A stretch of DNA of 64,000 nucleotides, from positions 310,001 through 374,000 of the forward strand of contig NZ_JNLE01000003.1 of assembly GCF_000702945.1 (NCBI RefSeq), in the 5' to 3' direction. Shown here piece by piece: positions 35,176 through 44,792 of the stretch. The notes under the pieces are model-generated. The model saw nothing but the letters and a program-made list of their open reading frames with translations, made no database searches and was not told the origin of the DNA. Source of the stretch: Clostridium sp. KNHs205. GTDB lineage: Bacteria > Bacillota > Clostridia > Lachnospirales > Lachnospiraceae. Within the stretch, counting starts at the first letter, position 1, and the number at the start of each line of letters is the position of its first letter. The position numbers and the translations under genes were made by a program.

Positions 35176-35204
35176 TTGACATTATTACTAGTTAGTAGTA
35201 TATT
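35176..35204 (+). promoter_or_regulatory. Promoter and probable operator of marR
   Basis: TTGACA (35176-35181), 17 bp, TATATT (35199-35204). The spacer holds a perfect inverted repeat, TACTA-GT-TAGTA (35186-35197), well placed for autorepression. The expected start of transcription falls on or next to the ATG at 35211. Confidence 0.75.
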
Positions 35205-35210
35205 ATAGCC

Positions 35211-35657
35211 ATGGAAAATAAATTACAAATTAATCCACAAACAGATTTAAACATACACACCCTGAGGGCATTAAGCAGATGCAGTCAGTCAATCCACAAG
35301 CAGGAGCTTACAGTAATTAAGAGCAGCGGACTCACAGCCTCACAGTTTGAAGTTCTGGAAGTACTGTTTCATCTCGGTGATCTTAGAATTAGCGATATCA
35401 TTGAGAAGATACTTGCTACCGGTGGCAATATGACTGTGGTCATTGATAACCTGGCCAAGGATGGACTGGTACAGCAGTGTACGGATCTACAGGATAAGAG
35501 AGTTAAGCTTATCCGGATTACAGAAAAGGGGAAAGCCTTAATGGAGGATTTATTACCCCGACACTTAGAAAGTATAAATGCAATATTTCAGGTACTTACG
35601 GAAGAAGAAAAGCTTTACCTTAGTAAGCTCTTAAATAAACTTACACCTGTGCCATAG
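35211..35657 (+). CDS. MarR family transcriptional regulator
   Basis: The 148-residue winged-helix protein has the MarR core: GLTASQFEVLEVLFHLGDLRISDIIEKI, the recognition region LATGGNMTVVIDNLAKDGLV and the wing CTDLQDKRVKLIRITEKGKAL. It probably represses itself and the nitroreductase gene 148 bp downstream. No ribosome site is visible upstream of the ATG, which lies seven bases after the -10 box, so the mRNA is probably leaderless. Such MarR-nitroreductase pairs often answer to oxidants or quinone-like compounds. Confidence 0.9.
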   Translation: MENKLQINPQTDLNIHTLRALSRCSQSIHKQELTVIKSSGLTASQFEVLEVLFHLGDLRISDIIEKILATGGNMTVVIDNLAKDGLVQQCTDLQDKRVKLIRITEKGKALMEDLLPRHLESINAIFQVLTEEEKLYLSKLLNKLTPVP

Positions 35658-35805
35658 GTACACCTTTAACAGTGATAGTACGAACTAATACTATCAGGAA
35701 AGACCCTTATTTCTGAAAACTATTCAGAATACTTCTAAAGCAAGCACATACAGGGTATATTAAGAACATCTAAAATAAAATATTATGTATTCAGGAGGAT
35801 CCACC

Positions 35806-36408
35806 ATGAAGAATTTCAACGAAGCAATCGCAGACAGAAGAACCGTATACGCCTTTAGCAAAGAATCACCTGTTTCTGATGATAAAATCAAAGATCTTGT
35901 AGAGCACGCAGTAAAGCATTCTCCCTCTGCCTTTAATTCACAAAGCGGTAAAGTTGTATTATTATTCGGTAAGGAACATGATAAACTTTGGGATATTACA
36001 CTGGAAGCATTAAGAAAGGTAGTTCCTGCAGACAGCTTTGCACCTACAGAAGAAAAAATCGCATCCTTTAAAGCAGGCCATGGTACAGTATTATTTTTTG
36101 ATGACAATGGTATCGTTGAATATCTGCAGAAGGAATATTCTCTTTATAAAGATAACTTCCCGGTATGGGCACAACAATCCAGCGGTATGCTTCAGCTGAT
36201 AGTATGGACCGGCTTGGAAAACGAAGGTCTTGGTGCTTCTCTTCAGCATTACAATGAGCTTATAGAAGCAGAGGTAAAAAAAGCCTGGAATGTGCCGGAG
36301 TCTTATAAGCTGATTGCTCAGATGCCTTTTGGCAAACCCACTGCAGCACCTGGTGAGAAGGCATTTACTCCTTTGGAAGACCGCATTAGTGTATTTGGAA
36401 TAGCATAA
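35806..36408 (+). CDS. Nitroreductase family protein (Frm2-like)
   Basis: The protein of 200 residues starts MKNFNEAIADRRTVYAFSKE. Further family blocks are AFNSQSGKVVLLFGKEHDKLWDI and SSGMLQLIVWTGLENEGLGASLQHYN, features of the FMN-dependent nitroreductase subgroup related to fungal Frm2/Hbn1. It probably reduces nitro compounds or quinones with NAD(P)H. The start at 35806 has AGGAGGATCCACC; the open frame begins seven codons earlier. It sits just downstream of marR and is likely its target. The substrate cannot be read from sequence. Confidence 0.85.
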   Translation: MKNFNEAIADRRTVYAFSKESPVSDDKIKDLVEHAVKHSPSAFNSQSGKVVLLFGKEHDKLWDITLEALRKVVPADSFAPTEEKIASFKAGHGTVLFFDDNGIVEYLQKEYSLYKDNFPVWAQQSSGMLQLIVWTGLENEGLGASLQHYNELIEAEVKKAWNVPESYKLIAQMPFGKPTAAPGEKAFTPLEDRISVFGIA

Positions 36409-36650
36409 AGATCAGCAATAACGAAAGGGAGTAACGGTTTTCAGCTATTTTAAGTGAATGATTTTTATAACATATAATTTTGTGTAATTTAAGAATTTGA
36501 GTAATTTAAGAAAGATATAAAGCCGTTATAAACTTTCGATTGTATAAAGGAACAGAAAAGGCCCACCCCCTCAGGTTCTGACTGTTCCATTGATAAGGAG
36601 GCAGGATAAACCTGACCTCCTTATCTAAAGTTATAACCTGAAAATAATAA
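36409..36650. other. Gap with two hairpins
   Basis: GGAACAG/CTGTTCC (36549-36588) and a strong stem, GATAAGGAGG/CCTCCTTATC with inner CAGG/CCTG (36592-36625), lie between the nitroreductase and the shared terminator. Neither ends in a T-run. They could be part of the nitroreductase 3' UTR or a small RNA. Confidence 0.4.
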
Positions 36651-36694
36651 AACAAGGTTAACAGATACTATTCTCCTGATAACCTTGTTTTTTA
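36651..36694. terminator. Bidirectional terminator at the end of proS
   Basis: AACAAGGTTA pairs with TAACCTTGTT and is followed by TTTTT on the plus strand and a T-rich tail on the minus strand. Confidence 0.85.
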
Positions 36695-36735
36695 TTATAC
36701 TATAAACTGTAATGCCTTTCTTACGTCAATTCTAA

Positions 36736-38169
36736 TTAATATGCTTTCCCCCAGTACACCATTGACTTTGCTTTCTTGCCACAGCATACACAGGTATCAG
36801 CTATTTCTTCCTGTTTAAAAGGCATACATCTGGAAGTAGCACCTGTCTCTTCTTTAATGGTATCCTCACAGGCTTTATCTCCGCACCACATTGCCTTTAT
36901 GAACCCGGGCTTTGTAGCTACCACCTCTTTAAACTCTTCGAACTCAGTTGCCTGATAGGTATGGGCATCTCTGTGTTCTCTGGCTCTTTCAAGCATTTCC
37001 TTCTGGATTACATCAAGCACCTTCTCAACCTCATTCTCAAGGTTATCAAGAGCTACAACGATTTTTTCTCTGGTATCACGGCGTACGATAACTGCCTGAT
37101 TCTCCTCGATATCCTTAGGTCCGATCTCTATACGGATAGGGATTCCTCTCATCTCCTGCTCACTGAATTTCCAGCCGGGACTCTTATCTGTATCATCAAC
37201 CTTTACGCGGAAAGCACCAAGGCGTCCTTTCAGTTCAGCTGCTTTTTCAAGGACACCCTCTTTATGCTGCGCAATGGGAACGATCATTACCTGAACAGGT
37301 GCAACTCTGGGCGGAAGAACAAGACCGCTGTTATCTCCATGAACCATGATAACCGCACCAATCAGTCTGGTGGTCATACCCCAGGAGGTCTGATGCACAT
37401 ACTGAAGCTTGTTGTCTTTATCGGTATATTGAATATCAAAAGCATGTGCAAATCCATCTCCAAAGTTATGGCTGGTTCCGGATTGAAGTGCCTTGCCATC
37501 ATGCATTAAAGCTTCAATGGTATAGGTATCCTTTGCACCTGCGAATTTCTCTTTATCTGTCTTCTTTCCTCTGACCATGGGAATGGCCAGGACCTCTTCA
37601 CAGAAGTCTGCATAGAGATTTAACATCTGTATGGTCCTCTCCTCAGCTTCCTCTGCTGTAGCATGAGCCGTATGCCCCTCCTGCCACAAGAATTCCACTG
37701 AACGCAGGAAAGGTCTTGTGGTTTTCTCCCAACGTACAACAGAACACCACTGGTTATATACCTTTGGCAGATCCCTGTAGGACTGAATAATATTGGAGTA
37801 ATGATCACAGAAAAGTGTCTCGGAAGTAGGTCTTACGCACATTCTCTCCTGCAAAGGTTCCAGACCTCCGTGTGTAACCCAGGCAACCTCCGGTGCAAAG
37901 CCCTCAACATGATCCTTCTCTTTCTGCAGCAGACTCTCGGGAATAAACATAGGCATATAAACATTCTCTACCCCTGTCTCCTTAAATCTACTGTCCAGCT
38001 CCTTCTGAATGTTCTCCCAGATGGCATAGCCGCCGGGTCTTAAAATCATACATCCTCTTACACTGGAATAATCGATTAATTCTGCTTTCTTAACTACATC
38101 TGTGTACCACTGGGCAAAATCCTCTTCCATGGAGGTTATTGCTTCAACCAGTTTCTTTTCCTTCGCCAT
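36736..38169 (-). CDS. proS: Prolyl-tRNA synthetase, archaeal/eukaryote-like type
   Basis: The 477-residue enzyme charges tRNA-Pro. Class II motifs include [18 protein letters not shown] (motif 2 region) and [19 protein letters not shown] (motif 3). There is no INS editing domain. The C-terminal extension carries cysteines ([17 protein letters not shown]) and ends in Tyr, as in the eukaryote/archaeal-like class common in clostridia. AAAGGAG precedes the ATG. A T-box with a proline specifier controls it. Confidence 0.96.
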   Translation of the reverse strand: MAKEKKLVEAITSMEEDFAQWYTDVVKKAELIDYSSVRGCMILRPGGYAIWENIQKELDSRFKETGVENVYMPMFIPESLLQKEKDHVEGFAPEVAWVTHGGLEPLQERMCVRPTSETLFCDHYSNIIQSYRDLPKVYNQWCSVVRWEKTTRPFLRSVEFLWQEGHTAHATAEEAEERTIQMLNLYADFCEEVLAIPMVRGKKTDKEKFAGAKDTYTIEALMHDGKALQSGTSHNFGDGFAHAFDIQYTDKDNKLQYVHQTSWGMTTRLIGAVIMVHGDNSGLVLPPRVAPVQVMIVPIAQHKEGVLEKAAELKGRLGAFRVKVDDTDKSPGWKFSEQEMRGIPIRIEIGPKDIEENQAVIVRRDTREKIVVALDNLENEVEKVLDVIQKEMLERAREHRDAHTYQATEFEEFKEVVATKPGFIKAMWCGDKACEDTIKEETGATSRCMPFKQEEIADTCVCCGKKAKSMVYWGKAY

Positions 38170-38249
38170 AGCGATTTCTCCTTTCAGAACAATTGTTTAT
38201 AAACTAACGTTTATAAGGAGGAGACATATTTACTCTGCAAAAAAGCAAT

Positions 38250-38468
38250 AAAAAAAGTCCTTCCTCCACAAGGGACCGAAAGACCTCGGCGGTACCACCC
38301 TAATTAACTGTAAACAGTTCACTTTAACACCGCTAACGCCGGTTCTACGCCGTATTTTCATACAGTGCTCCAAGGTAGGTTCTATAAAGTTATCCTGAGA
38401 ATCTCACACCAAGCTATTCTCTCTCTGGGAGGATAACATCTATATACTATTCCTCTTCATTGCTTTGT
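38250..38468 (-). promoter_or_regulatory. T-box riboswitch controlling proS (proline specifier)
   Basis: The minus strand reads GAAGAGGAATAGTA, the stem I core with CAGAGAGAGAATAGC, a specifier loop GAACCTACC with CCT (38377-38379), a proline codon followed by A, the canonical T-box AGGGTGGTACCGCC (38288-38301), and a terminator (38250-38276) with GTCC/GGAC pairing and TTTTTTT. Confidence 0.95.
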
Positions 38469-38474
38469 ATTATG

Positions 38475-38503
38475 ATTTTATGCCACCTCACAGCCTTTGT
38501 CAA
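38475..38503 (-). promoter_or_regulatory. Promoter of the T-box/proS transcript
   Basis: TTGACA (38498-38503) and TAAAAT (38475-38480) with 17-bp spacing on the minus strand, directly upstream of stem I. Confidence 0.8.
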
Positions 38504-38597
38504 CTTCTTTTTTCAGCTTTAAAGCATTCCCCTCTTTGATTCAACATTACATAAGATATTCCATAAATACCTCATCACCGATTACTATCAATACCCC

Positions 38598-39644
38598 TTA
38601 ACTTAACCGGTTCTGTGCTTCCTTAACCACTGTAATGATTATTACCAGACCTACAGGTCCAAGAATAAATCCGGGTATGCCAAATATTTTGAGCCCTGCA
38701 TACATGGCCATCATAGTATACACAGGTTTAATTCCAATACTGTTTCCCAGCAATTTAGGCTCCACCGTCTGACGCAGGACCTGACAGCTTACATAAGCTG
38801 TCAGCAGCACTGCCGCAGTTAAAAAGTCTTGCTGAAATAAGCTGATAACAGTCCAGGGTATCAGGATCATTCCGCTGCCCAGGATAGGGAAAGCATCCAC
38901 TACACCTATTCCTATTCCTACGAGCAATGCATATTTATTTCCAATGAGCAGCATAGCAGCCGTACTTACGATGGAAATTAAGAGCATCATAATTCCCTGG
39001 GTCTTTAAGTAAGCAACTCCCATACCTGAAAGTTTTGAAGTTACCAGGTGAATCTCATTGTAATAAGCAGAACTCCTTATTCCGCTTTTATATTTATCCT
39101 CATCTTTGATTAAAAGCAGGATGCTTACTATCATAATTAATAAAATTCCCACAAAACCTGCTATTCCAATAAGAAGATTGATACTTCTGGTAGTTATGAC
39201 AGGCATAATTTTATTTTTTATAATTACTAGCACTCCATCGAAATTAGTATATATAAAGTTCTGAACTGTCCCTAATTTGATTCCGAAAAATTTATCACAT
39301 CCCCTGCAAAAGTCGTCTAAATATCCGGAAAGTATCGCTAAATAGATAGGGAAATTCTTAAGCAACGCGACAAACTGTTTAATCAGTATATCACACAGAT
39401 AGAATAAACCCATGCCGCCAAGTGCACCCAACAGGCTTAAGGAAAGAATCCCGCCAAGAAGTTTTGGAAGTCTGGTTTTACGGTTTAAAAATTTTACGAA
39501 AGGCAGCAGACCTGATGCTACCAGATAAGCCAGAATAAATGGCGCAAAGAGAGGCAGCACATACTCAAGACCGATATAAACACCAAACACTGTAAGTATG
39601 ATTATAATGGACATTTTCACCTTGCTGTTGTTTAGAATTTCCAT
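38598..39644 (-). CDS. ytvI: AI-2E/PerM-type transporter family protein, YtvI-like
   Basis: The 348-residue protein has about eight membrane helices arranged as in the AI-2E exporter family, including the GIGIGVVDAFPILGSGMILIPW region and GLKIFGIPGFILGPVGLVI, which are family signatures. In B. subtilis YtvI is a sporulation membrane protein of this group. With spoIIR, sipL and cotS genes in the window, a sporulation role is plausible, but the substrate is unknown. GGGAGG precedes the ATG. Confidence 0.8.
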   Translation of the reverse strand: MEILNNSKVKMSIIIILTVFGVYIGLEYVLPLFAPFILAYLVASGLLPFVKFLNRKTRLPKLLGGILSLSLLGALGGMGLFYLCDILIKQFVALLKNFPIYLAILSGYLDDFCRGCDKFFGIKLGTVQNFIYTNFDGVLVIIKNKIMPVITTRSINLLIGIAGFVGILLIMIVSILLLIKDEDKYKSGIRSSAYYNEIHLVTSKLSGMGVAYLKTQGIMMLLISIVSTAAMLLIGNKYALLVGIGIGVVDAFPILGSGMILIPWTVISLFQQDFLTAAVLLTAYVSCQVLRQTVEPKLLGNSIGIKPVYTMMAMYAGLKIFGIPGFILGPVGLVIIITVVKEAQNRLS

Positions 39645-39694
39645 AAAAACCTCCCTTCTTTCCTTAACCGAATTGGATATAGTTTAGATATGAA

Positions 39695-39740
39695 TAAAAA
39701 AACAGATAATAAAACAAAGATTTCTTTGTTTTATTATCTG
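39695..39740 (-). terminator. Strong terminator of the cytidylate-kinase-like gene
   Basis: An 18-bp perfect palindromic stem (CAGATAATAAAACAAAGA and complement, centre TT) is followed by TTTTTTT on the minus strand. Confidence 0.88.
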
Positions 39741-39795
39741 CTGAAATTAAGTTTGTATGTTAGGTTATTATTGCATCAATTTCAAAAGAATGGGT

Positions 39796-40611
39796 TTAAT
39801 TACATTCCAACTCAGTAATTAAAAATGGCAGGCCTGCTTCTATCGCAGCTTTTACAGTATCTTCATCGGAAAGCAAGGTATACTCACCCTTTTCTTTCCT
39901 TGCGTTAACTTTAATATCCGGTACTTCCTTTAATTTAGAAAATTCCGCGATCTTGTCCTTTAAAGAGGTTAATTCTTCCTTGGTTACCTTATCCTTATAG
40001 AGAGATTTTGGAGAAAGCAGAATTCTGGTAGTCTTAACACATTGGCCGTTGTTATCTGCCATCAGCGCATAATAATTTTTGGCTTCCTTCATTATTATAG
40101 AAGCAATAAGCTCCGGTGAGGAATAGGTACTTTCTATAACAAGATTATAATTTGAATAATTGAAATATTCCAGATTATAAATGTCTTTATAGCGCAGGTT
40201 CTCTGTCTGGGCTCTCTCAAACAGTTTCTCTTTTGCTTCCTCTAAAGTGGCGTACTGTTCTTCCTTCCCTCTATTATCATGCATAACTCTCTCTGCCGCT
40301 ATATTTAAGTCTACTGCCAGAAATACCTTAAAAGATTTTTCCACAAAGTGCCAGGCCAGCCTGGAATCGAATATAATGTTCTTATCCGGATTCTCTCTGG
40401 ATATTGCAGCAGTTGCATCATCTATCATGTTGTCATACTTATGGTCACTGCACATTAACTGGTTCATCTCTAGGGTCGTCATGTTCATCTGTCTCGCCAG
40501 TTCTCTTTGAACCTTCCCTGTGGAATAAATCTCAAAACCGAACTTGTCCTCCAATATCTTGCAGATTGTGGATTTTCCGCTCCCAAGATTTCCTGTTATC
40601 GTGATATGCAT
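39796..40611 (-). CDS. Cytidylate kinase-like P-loop protein with extra C-terminal domain
   Basis: The 271-residue protein begins ITITGNLGSGKSTICKIL (P-loop) and continues in the manner of the short archaeal-type CMP kinase, with STGKVQRELARQMNMTTLEMN, IIFDSRLAWHFV and a lid-like RVMHDNRGKEEQYATLEEAK. About 185 residues cover that domain. The last 80 or so residues (RILLSPKSLYKDKV through FLITELECN) are a separate mixed-charge segment I cannot assign. The phosphate acceptor is uncertain. AGGAGGACACT precedes the ATG. It stands alone between ytvI and a cupin gene. Confidence 0.75.
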   Translation of the reverse strand: MHITITGNLGSGKSTICKILEDKFGFEIYSTGKVQRELARQMNMTTLEMNQLMCSDHKYDNMIDDATAAISRENPDKNIIFDSRLAWHFVEKSFKVFLAVDLNIAAERVMHDNRGKEEQYATLEEAKEKLFERAQTENLRYKDIYNLEYFNYSNYNLVIESTYSSPELIASIIMKEAKNYYALMADNNGQCVKTTRILLSPKSLYKDKVTKEELTSLKDKIAEFSKLKEVPDIKVNARKEKGEYTLLSDEDTVKAAIEAGLPFLITELECN

Positions 40612-40819
40612 AGTGTCCTCCTAATCGTTAACAAAACATTTATAAAAATTTGTGGTTATCATTATAACACGGTATGTCACGCAAGTAAAGGCTCTGTTAA
40701 GAACACCACAAAAATAAGAATAAATAATTATAAATGATCTGTCCATTGTCCATAAGGCCATGATAAATATAGAATAAATAATATCACAATAACAACCCAA
40801 GTGCTGAAAGAGAGGTACA

Positions 40820-41284
40820 ATGAACAGAATCACTAACATCAACAACATCTCAAAAGATTTTATAGACGACCCGGAATTTGAATCACCAATGAAAACCCTC
40901 TGGTTAGGACATGCCGCAGGCTGTGAAAAAATATATGTTAACATGGATTTTGTAAAGCCAGGCGGAATAAGTGTGAAATATCATTCCCATTCAAGGCAGG
41001 AAGAATTTTTCATGATTATGAGCGGAACCGGTATTTTACGAATGAATGATACAGAAACAGTTGTAGGAGCCGGTGATATAATAGCAAAACCTGCCGGCAA
41101 GGATAATTGTCATCAATTTCTTAATAAGGGCAACGAAATACTTCAAATACTTGATATAGGAACAATAGAACCAGATGATGAGGTAACCTATCCGGATGAA
41201 AATGTAATTTATATCAAAAATAAGAACAAGGTCTTCTCGCTTAATGATTCCATTAAGGGCTGGACCTCTGATCCTAATCTCTAA
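40820..41284 (+). CDS. Cupin-domain protein
   Basis: The 154-residue protein has cupin motif 1 in KYHSHSRQEEFFMIMSGTG, with the His-His-Glu metal ligands, and motif 2 in GAGDIIAKPAGKDNCHQFLN. The flanks are short and there is no signal peptide. Such single cupins bind metal and sugars or small acids, and the ligand cannot be predicted. AGAGGTACA precedes the ATG. It is monocistronic, ending at a strong terminator. Confidence 0.85.
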   Translation: MNRITNINNISKDFIDDPEFESPMKTLWLGHAAGCEKIYVNMDFVKPGGISVKYHSHSRQEEFFMIMSGTGILRMNDTETVVGAGDIIAKPAGKDNCHQFLNKGNEILQILDIGTIEPDDEVTYPDENVIYIKNKNKVFSLNDSIKGWTSDPNL

Positions 41285-41289
41285 AACTT

Positions 41290-41331
41290 AACGGGTATAT
41301 GGATACCATATAGTCTCCATATACCCGTTTT
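41290..41331 (+). terminator. Terminator of the cupin gene
   Basis: AACGGGTATATGGA pairs perfectly with TCCATATACCCGTT, followed by TT. Confidence 0.8.
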
Positions 41332-41398
41332 ATATGCTGGAATCAAACTTATTTCATAAAATTTCAATATAATAATTCCTATGCTTAAAAATTATTCT

Positions 41399-41917
41399 CT
41401 AGAATTGCTCTCTTCTAATCTTAGCAATAGGCAGCTTCTCCTCCTGGTGAGGAGCTTTTGCTTCCGCCGGGTATCCAAGTGCAATAACACACTCCACACC
41501 ATAACCTTCCGGTATCTTTAGCAACTCTTTTATATAGTCCTCTGCTATAACGCCTTCTTCTCTGCTTCGATTTCTTATCTGTACCCAACAGGAGCCAAGC
41601 CCCTTTGCATGAGCTTCAAGCTGCAGGATAGCTGCCAGAATAGAAGCATCCTCAACCCATACGTCCGAAAGCGCAGTATCAGCTGTTATCACCACTGCCG
41701 TATCCGCTCCTCCAATAAGAGCTGACTGAGCGCCTCTGCAGCGGCCTAGAGAACTTAAGGTATCCTTGTCTCTTACCACTACAAGTTCCCAGGGCCGGAT
41801 GCTTCGGGAAGATGGTGCCATCAAGGCACCTTTTAATATTTCCTCTAATACTGCTTCCTCAATAGTCTTATCCGTAAATTTTCTGATGCTTCGTCTTGAT
41901 TTCAAAATATCATACAT
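41399..41917 (-). CDS. Nitroreductase family protein
   Basis: The 172-residue protein starts MYDILKSRRSIRKFTDKTIEE, the FMN-binding Arg/Ser cluster, followed by ALMAPSSRSIRPWELVVV and LGSCWVQIRNRS. This is the short nitroreductase type. A redox role with NAD(P)H is expected and the substrate is unknown. AGGAAGGGC precedes the ATG. It belongs to a different subgroup from the Frm2-like gene at 35806. Confidence 0.88.
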   Translation of the reverse strand: MYDILKSRRSIRKFTDKTIEEAVLEEILKGALMAPSSRSIRPWELVVVRDKDTLSSLGRCRGAQSALIGGADTAVVITADTALSDVWVEDASILAAILQLEAHAKGLGSCWVQIRNRSREEGVIAEDYIKELLKIPEGYGVECVIALGYPAEAKAPHQEEKLPIAKIRREQF

Positions 41918-42108
41918 AGTTAATGCCCTTCCTACCTCAGTCTTGTCAGAGATACTGCCATATATTAAAAAGATGCAATAGTATCTGTTGGTGGCAGCAT
42001 TTTCATATTAATTTCTTCCACTGTAACCCCAATTAGCACTCTGGTATGCTCCAATCCTAAGAGGATAACCTATGCATCCTCAATCTGCCTGTCGTGCTAC
42101 GTCTTTTA

Positions 42109-42363
42109 TTAATTGGTTCCCGCTTTTGAATATACAGTCTTAGCACTGATTCCTTCCAACATGCCAAGCTTACCGGACAGAGAATTAATAGTATTGCTGT
42201 CTGCTTCTACTACGATGCTGATAATATTTACACCATGTTCTCTTATAGGCAGTCCCATTCTCCCCACAATAAATTTACCATATTCATGAAGGATATGATT
42301 TACCTCTTCTACCTTTTCAAGATTCTCTACAATTATACCGACTAAAGCAATCCTGGTCTCCAT
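42109..42363 (-). CDS. TM1266-type iron-only hydrogenase system regulator
   Basis: The 84 residues have an ACT/NikR-C-like ferredoxin fold: METRIALVGIIVENLEKVEEVNHILHEYGKFIVGRMGLP, then GVNIISIVVEADSNTINSLSGKLG. This matches the small family annotated as putative regulator of the iron-only hydrogenase system. AGGAAGGGGGAGC precedes the ATG. No hydrogenase maturation genes lie in the window, so the link is by family only. Confidence 0.85.
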   Translation of the reverse strand: METRIALVGIIVENLEKVEEVNHILHEYGKFIVGRMGLPIREHGVNIISIVVEADSNTINSLSGKLGMLEGISAKTVYSKAGTN

Positions 42364-42525
42364 ACATGCTCCCCCTTCCTAATACACATATTCTTTTCCT
42401 TTTATACACCTCGTGTTAATTCTCTAACCCATAGATGAATTCGAAACGGCTTGTTTCGGGTCTGTTCAAACCTGCCGGTTCCATTGCTAAATCTATTATT
42501 GACCTTCTTTTATTATTCCTTCTAA

Positions 42526-43215
42526 TTATACTTTAAAACGGTAACCCACACCCCATATAGTCTCAATATACTGAGGCTTTGAAGTGTTAAATTCAATCTT
42601 TTCCCTGATTTTCTTGATATGCACGGTAACTGTTGCAATATCACCAATGGAATCCATATCCCAGATTTCCTGGAATAGCTCTTCTTTTGTATATACGCGA
42701 TTGGGGTTCTCCGCTAAAAAGGTTAGAAGGTCGAACTCTTTTGTGGTAAAATTTTTCTCTTCACTATTAACGTATACTCGTCGGGCTGTCTTGTCAATCT
42801 TAATTCCTCTTATTTCAATAATCTCATTTTCCCTGACACTTTCACCGATTAATCTCTCATAACGTGCCAGATGTGCCTTTACTCTGGCCACCAGTTCGCT
42901 GGGACTAAAGGGCTTTGTTATATAATCATCTGCACCCATCCCCAGGCCCCTGATCTTATCTATATCCTCTTTTTTTGCAGATACCATAAAGATAGGTATA
43001 TTTTTTGCACTTCGGATAGACTTGCAAATTTCAAAACCATCAAGCCCCGGAAGCATCAAATCCAGAATGATCAGATCAAAATCTTCCTTCAGGGCTCTTT
43101 CAAGACCCTGATCACCTGTGTTTTCTATATCCACATCAAAACCGCTGAGCTCCAGATAATCCTTCTCCAGCTCCGCAATTGCCATTTCATCTTCTACAAT
43201 TAATATTCTGCTCAT
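42526..43215 (-). CDS. OmpR/PhoB-type response regulator
   Basis: The receiver domain starts MSRILIVEDEMAIAELEKDYL with the phosphoacceptor in DLIILDLMLPGLDG, followed by a winged-helix DNA-binding domain (KNFTTKEFDLLTFLAENPNRVYTKEELFQEIW, VTVHIKKIREKIE, ETIWGVGYRFKV). The start at 43215 follows GGAGGATACT. It partners the kinase gene just upstream (56 bp). Targets are unknown. Confidence 0.93.
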   Translation of the reverse strand: MSRILIVEDEMAIAELEKDYLELSGFDVDIENTGDQGLERALKEDFDLIILDLMLPGLDGFEICKSIRSAKNIPIFMVSAKKEDIDKIRGLGMGADDYITKPFSPSELVARVKAHLARYERLIGESVRENEIIEIRGIKIDKTARRVYVNSEEKNFTTKEFDLLTFLAENPNRVYTKEELFQEIWDMDSIGDIATVTVHIKKIREKIEFNTSKPQYIETIWGVGYRFKV

Positions 43216-43271
43216 AGTATCCTCCATTCCAAATTCTATATTTTTATGGTTTAAATTACTCTAGTTTTTCT

Positions 43272-44792
43272 CTAGTTGAAAGACTGCTCCTGTTCTGGGT
43301 TTTCCTTGCATTTCTTCAAGGAGAAAAATATAGCAGTCCCTTTTTCTTCCTCACTTTCCGCCCATATAGTCCCCATATGATCTTCTATAATTTTCTTGGC
43401 GATGGCAAGTCCCAGACCGGTTCCGCCTTTGGTGGAATTTCTGGAGGCATCTGCCCTGTAAAACCGCTCGAATACAAAAGGTAGGTCTTTCTTTGGAATC
43501 CCCACACCATTATCTTCGATACTGATTACCACATCCTCCGGTCGGTTAAAACTTCTGCCCTCCATGATTCGTATAGTGATACGTCCATGTTTTCTATTCA
43601 TATATTTTACGGAATTTCCAACAATATTATTAACCACACGTTTCAGCTGCTCTGCATCTACATTAACTTTGGTGTCTTTATCCGTATCATTATGATATTC
43701 CACTTCTATATTCTTAACCTCCAGATCCAGGTTGATCTCACCGAAGCAGTCCTCAAAATAATCACCAAGATTAAGGCAGGAAAACGTATATGGCATGGTA
43801 TTACAGTCAATTTTAGAGTAAAAAGACAGCTCATCTACCAGGGCAGATAGATCATTGGCCTTGGTGTAAATAGTCTTTAAATACTTCTCCTGCTTCTCTT
43901 TCGTATCTGCAACTCCGTCCATAATCCCTTCCGCGTAACCCTTGATAGCAGTAATTGGTGTCCTCAGATCGTGAGAAATATTACTGATTAATTCTTTCAT
44001 TTCCTGTTCATAGCGAAGCCTTACGTCTATCAGCTCTTTCAGGCGTATTCTCATCTCCTCAAAGTCAACACAGAGCCTTCCGATTTCATCCTCCGGATCA
44101 CCTTCAATGGAATAATCCAGATTGCCCTCCTTCATGGCATTGGTTGCCGCATGAAGTGTGTTGATGGGTATTATAACACTTCGGTAAATCCATATTATTA
44201 ATACAGAAGCCGTTAATATTATAATTGAAATAAGTGAAAGGAGAAGCTGTATGGCGGAAGCCTTAATTTGAGGGATCAAGGTATCCAGCTCCGTAATGAT
44301 TATCACGCTTCCCTCCGTACCGTCACTAAAGTGGAAGTCCTGCTGCTTTAAGAGAAAAGGATATTGACCATCTACATAAAGTCCGCCTTCTACTGTTCCG
44401 GTATACTTGCCGAATTTAGGAATACTGTTTTGAATTTTCTCAAATTTGGTTGTGTTTCCGCTGTATAGAAAGGTATTGTCCTTGCGTATAACAAGATAGG
44501 AATATTTTCCGGTAAGTTCCTTCTCCAGATAGTTCACATATTCGCTGTCTTCAAATTTATCGGGATTCTTGGCTGCCATTAAAACAATTTCATTGTATAC
44601 ACCTTTTGTAAGTCTGCTTAAGAGCTGTACCGGGTTTGATATGGCTGTGATAGAATCTGTTTTCACATCATAGACCTGTTTAATCTCATTGTTCTGATAT
44701 CCTATTATTATACTAATGGATAAGCAGACCAGCAAAAGAGGTATCGTAGTTATAATAAGAAAGGCCGTAAACAGCCTGCTCTTTAATTTCAA
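43272..44792 (-). CDS. HisKA sensor histidine kinase
   Basis: The 506-residue kinase has a membrane helix near residues 7-28 and another near 180-205, an extracellular sensor domain between them, a HAMP linker, HisKA with ISHDLRTPITAIKGYAEG (His near 274), and HATPase boxes NIVGNSVKYMNRKHG, IEDNGVGIPKKDLPFVFERFYRAD and GGTGLGLAIAKKIIEDHMG. The start codon is TTG, supported by AGGAGGTTCC. The downstream response regulator is its partner. The signal is unknown. Confidence 0.93.
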   Translation of the reverse strand: MKLKSRLFTAFLIITTIPLLLVCLSISIIIGYQNNEIKQVYDVKTDSITAISNPVQLLSRLTKGVYNEIVLMAAKNPDKFEDSEYVNYLEKELTGKYSYLVIRKDNTFLYSGNTTKFEKIQNSIPKFGKYTGTVEGGLYVDGQYPFLLKQQDFHFSDGTEGSVIIITELDTLIPQIKASAIQLLLSLISIIILTASVLIIWIYRSVIIPINTLHAATNAMKEGNLDYSIEGDPEDEIGRLCVDFEEMRIRLKELIDVRLRYEQEMKELISNISHDLRTPITAIKGYAEGIMDGVADTKEKQEKYLKTIYTKANDLSALVDELSFYSKIDCNTMPYTFSCLNLGDYFEDCFGEINLDLEVKNIEVEYHNDTDKDTKVNVDAEQLKRVVNNIVGNSVKYMNRKHGRITIRIMEGRSFNRPEDVVISIEDNGVGIPKKDLPFVFERFYRADASRNSTKGGTGLGLAIAKKIIEDHMGTIWAESEEEKGTAIFFSLKKCKENPEQEQSFN

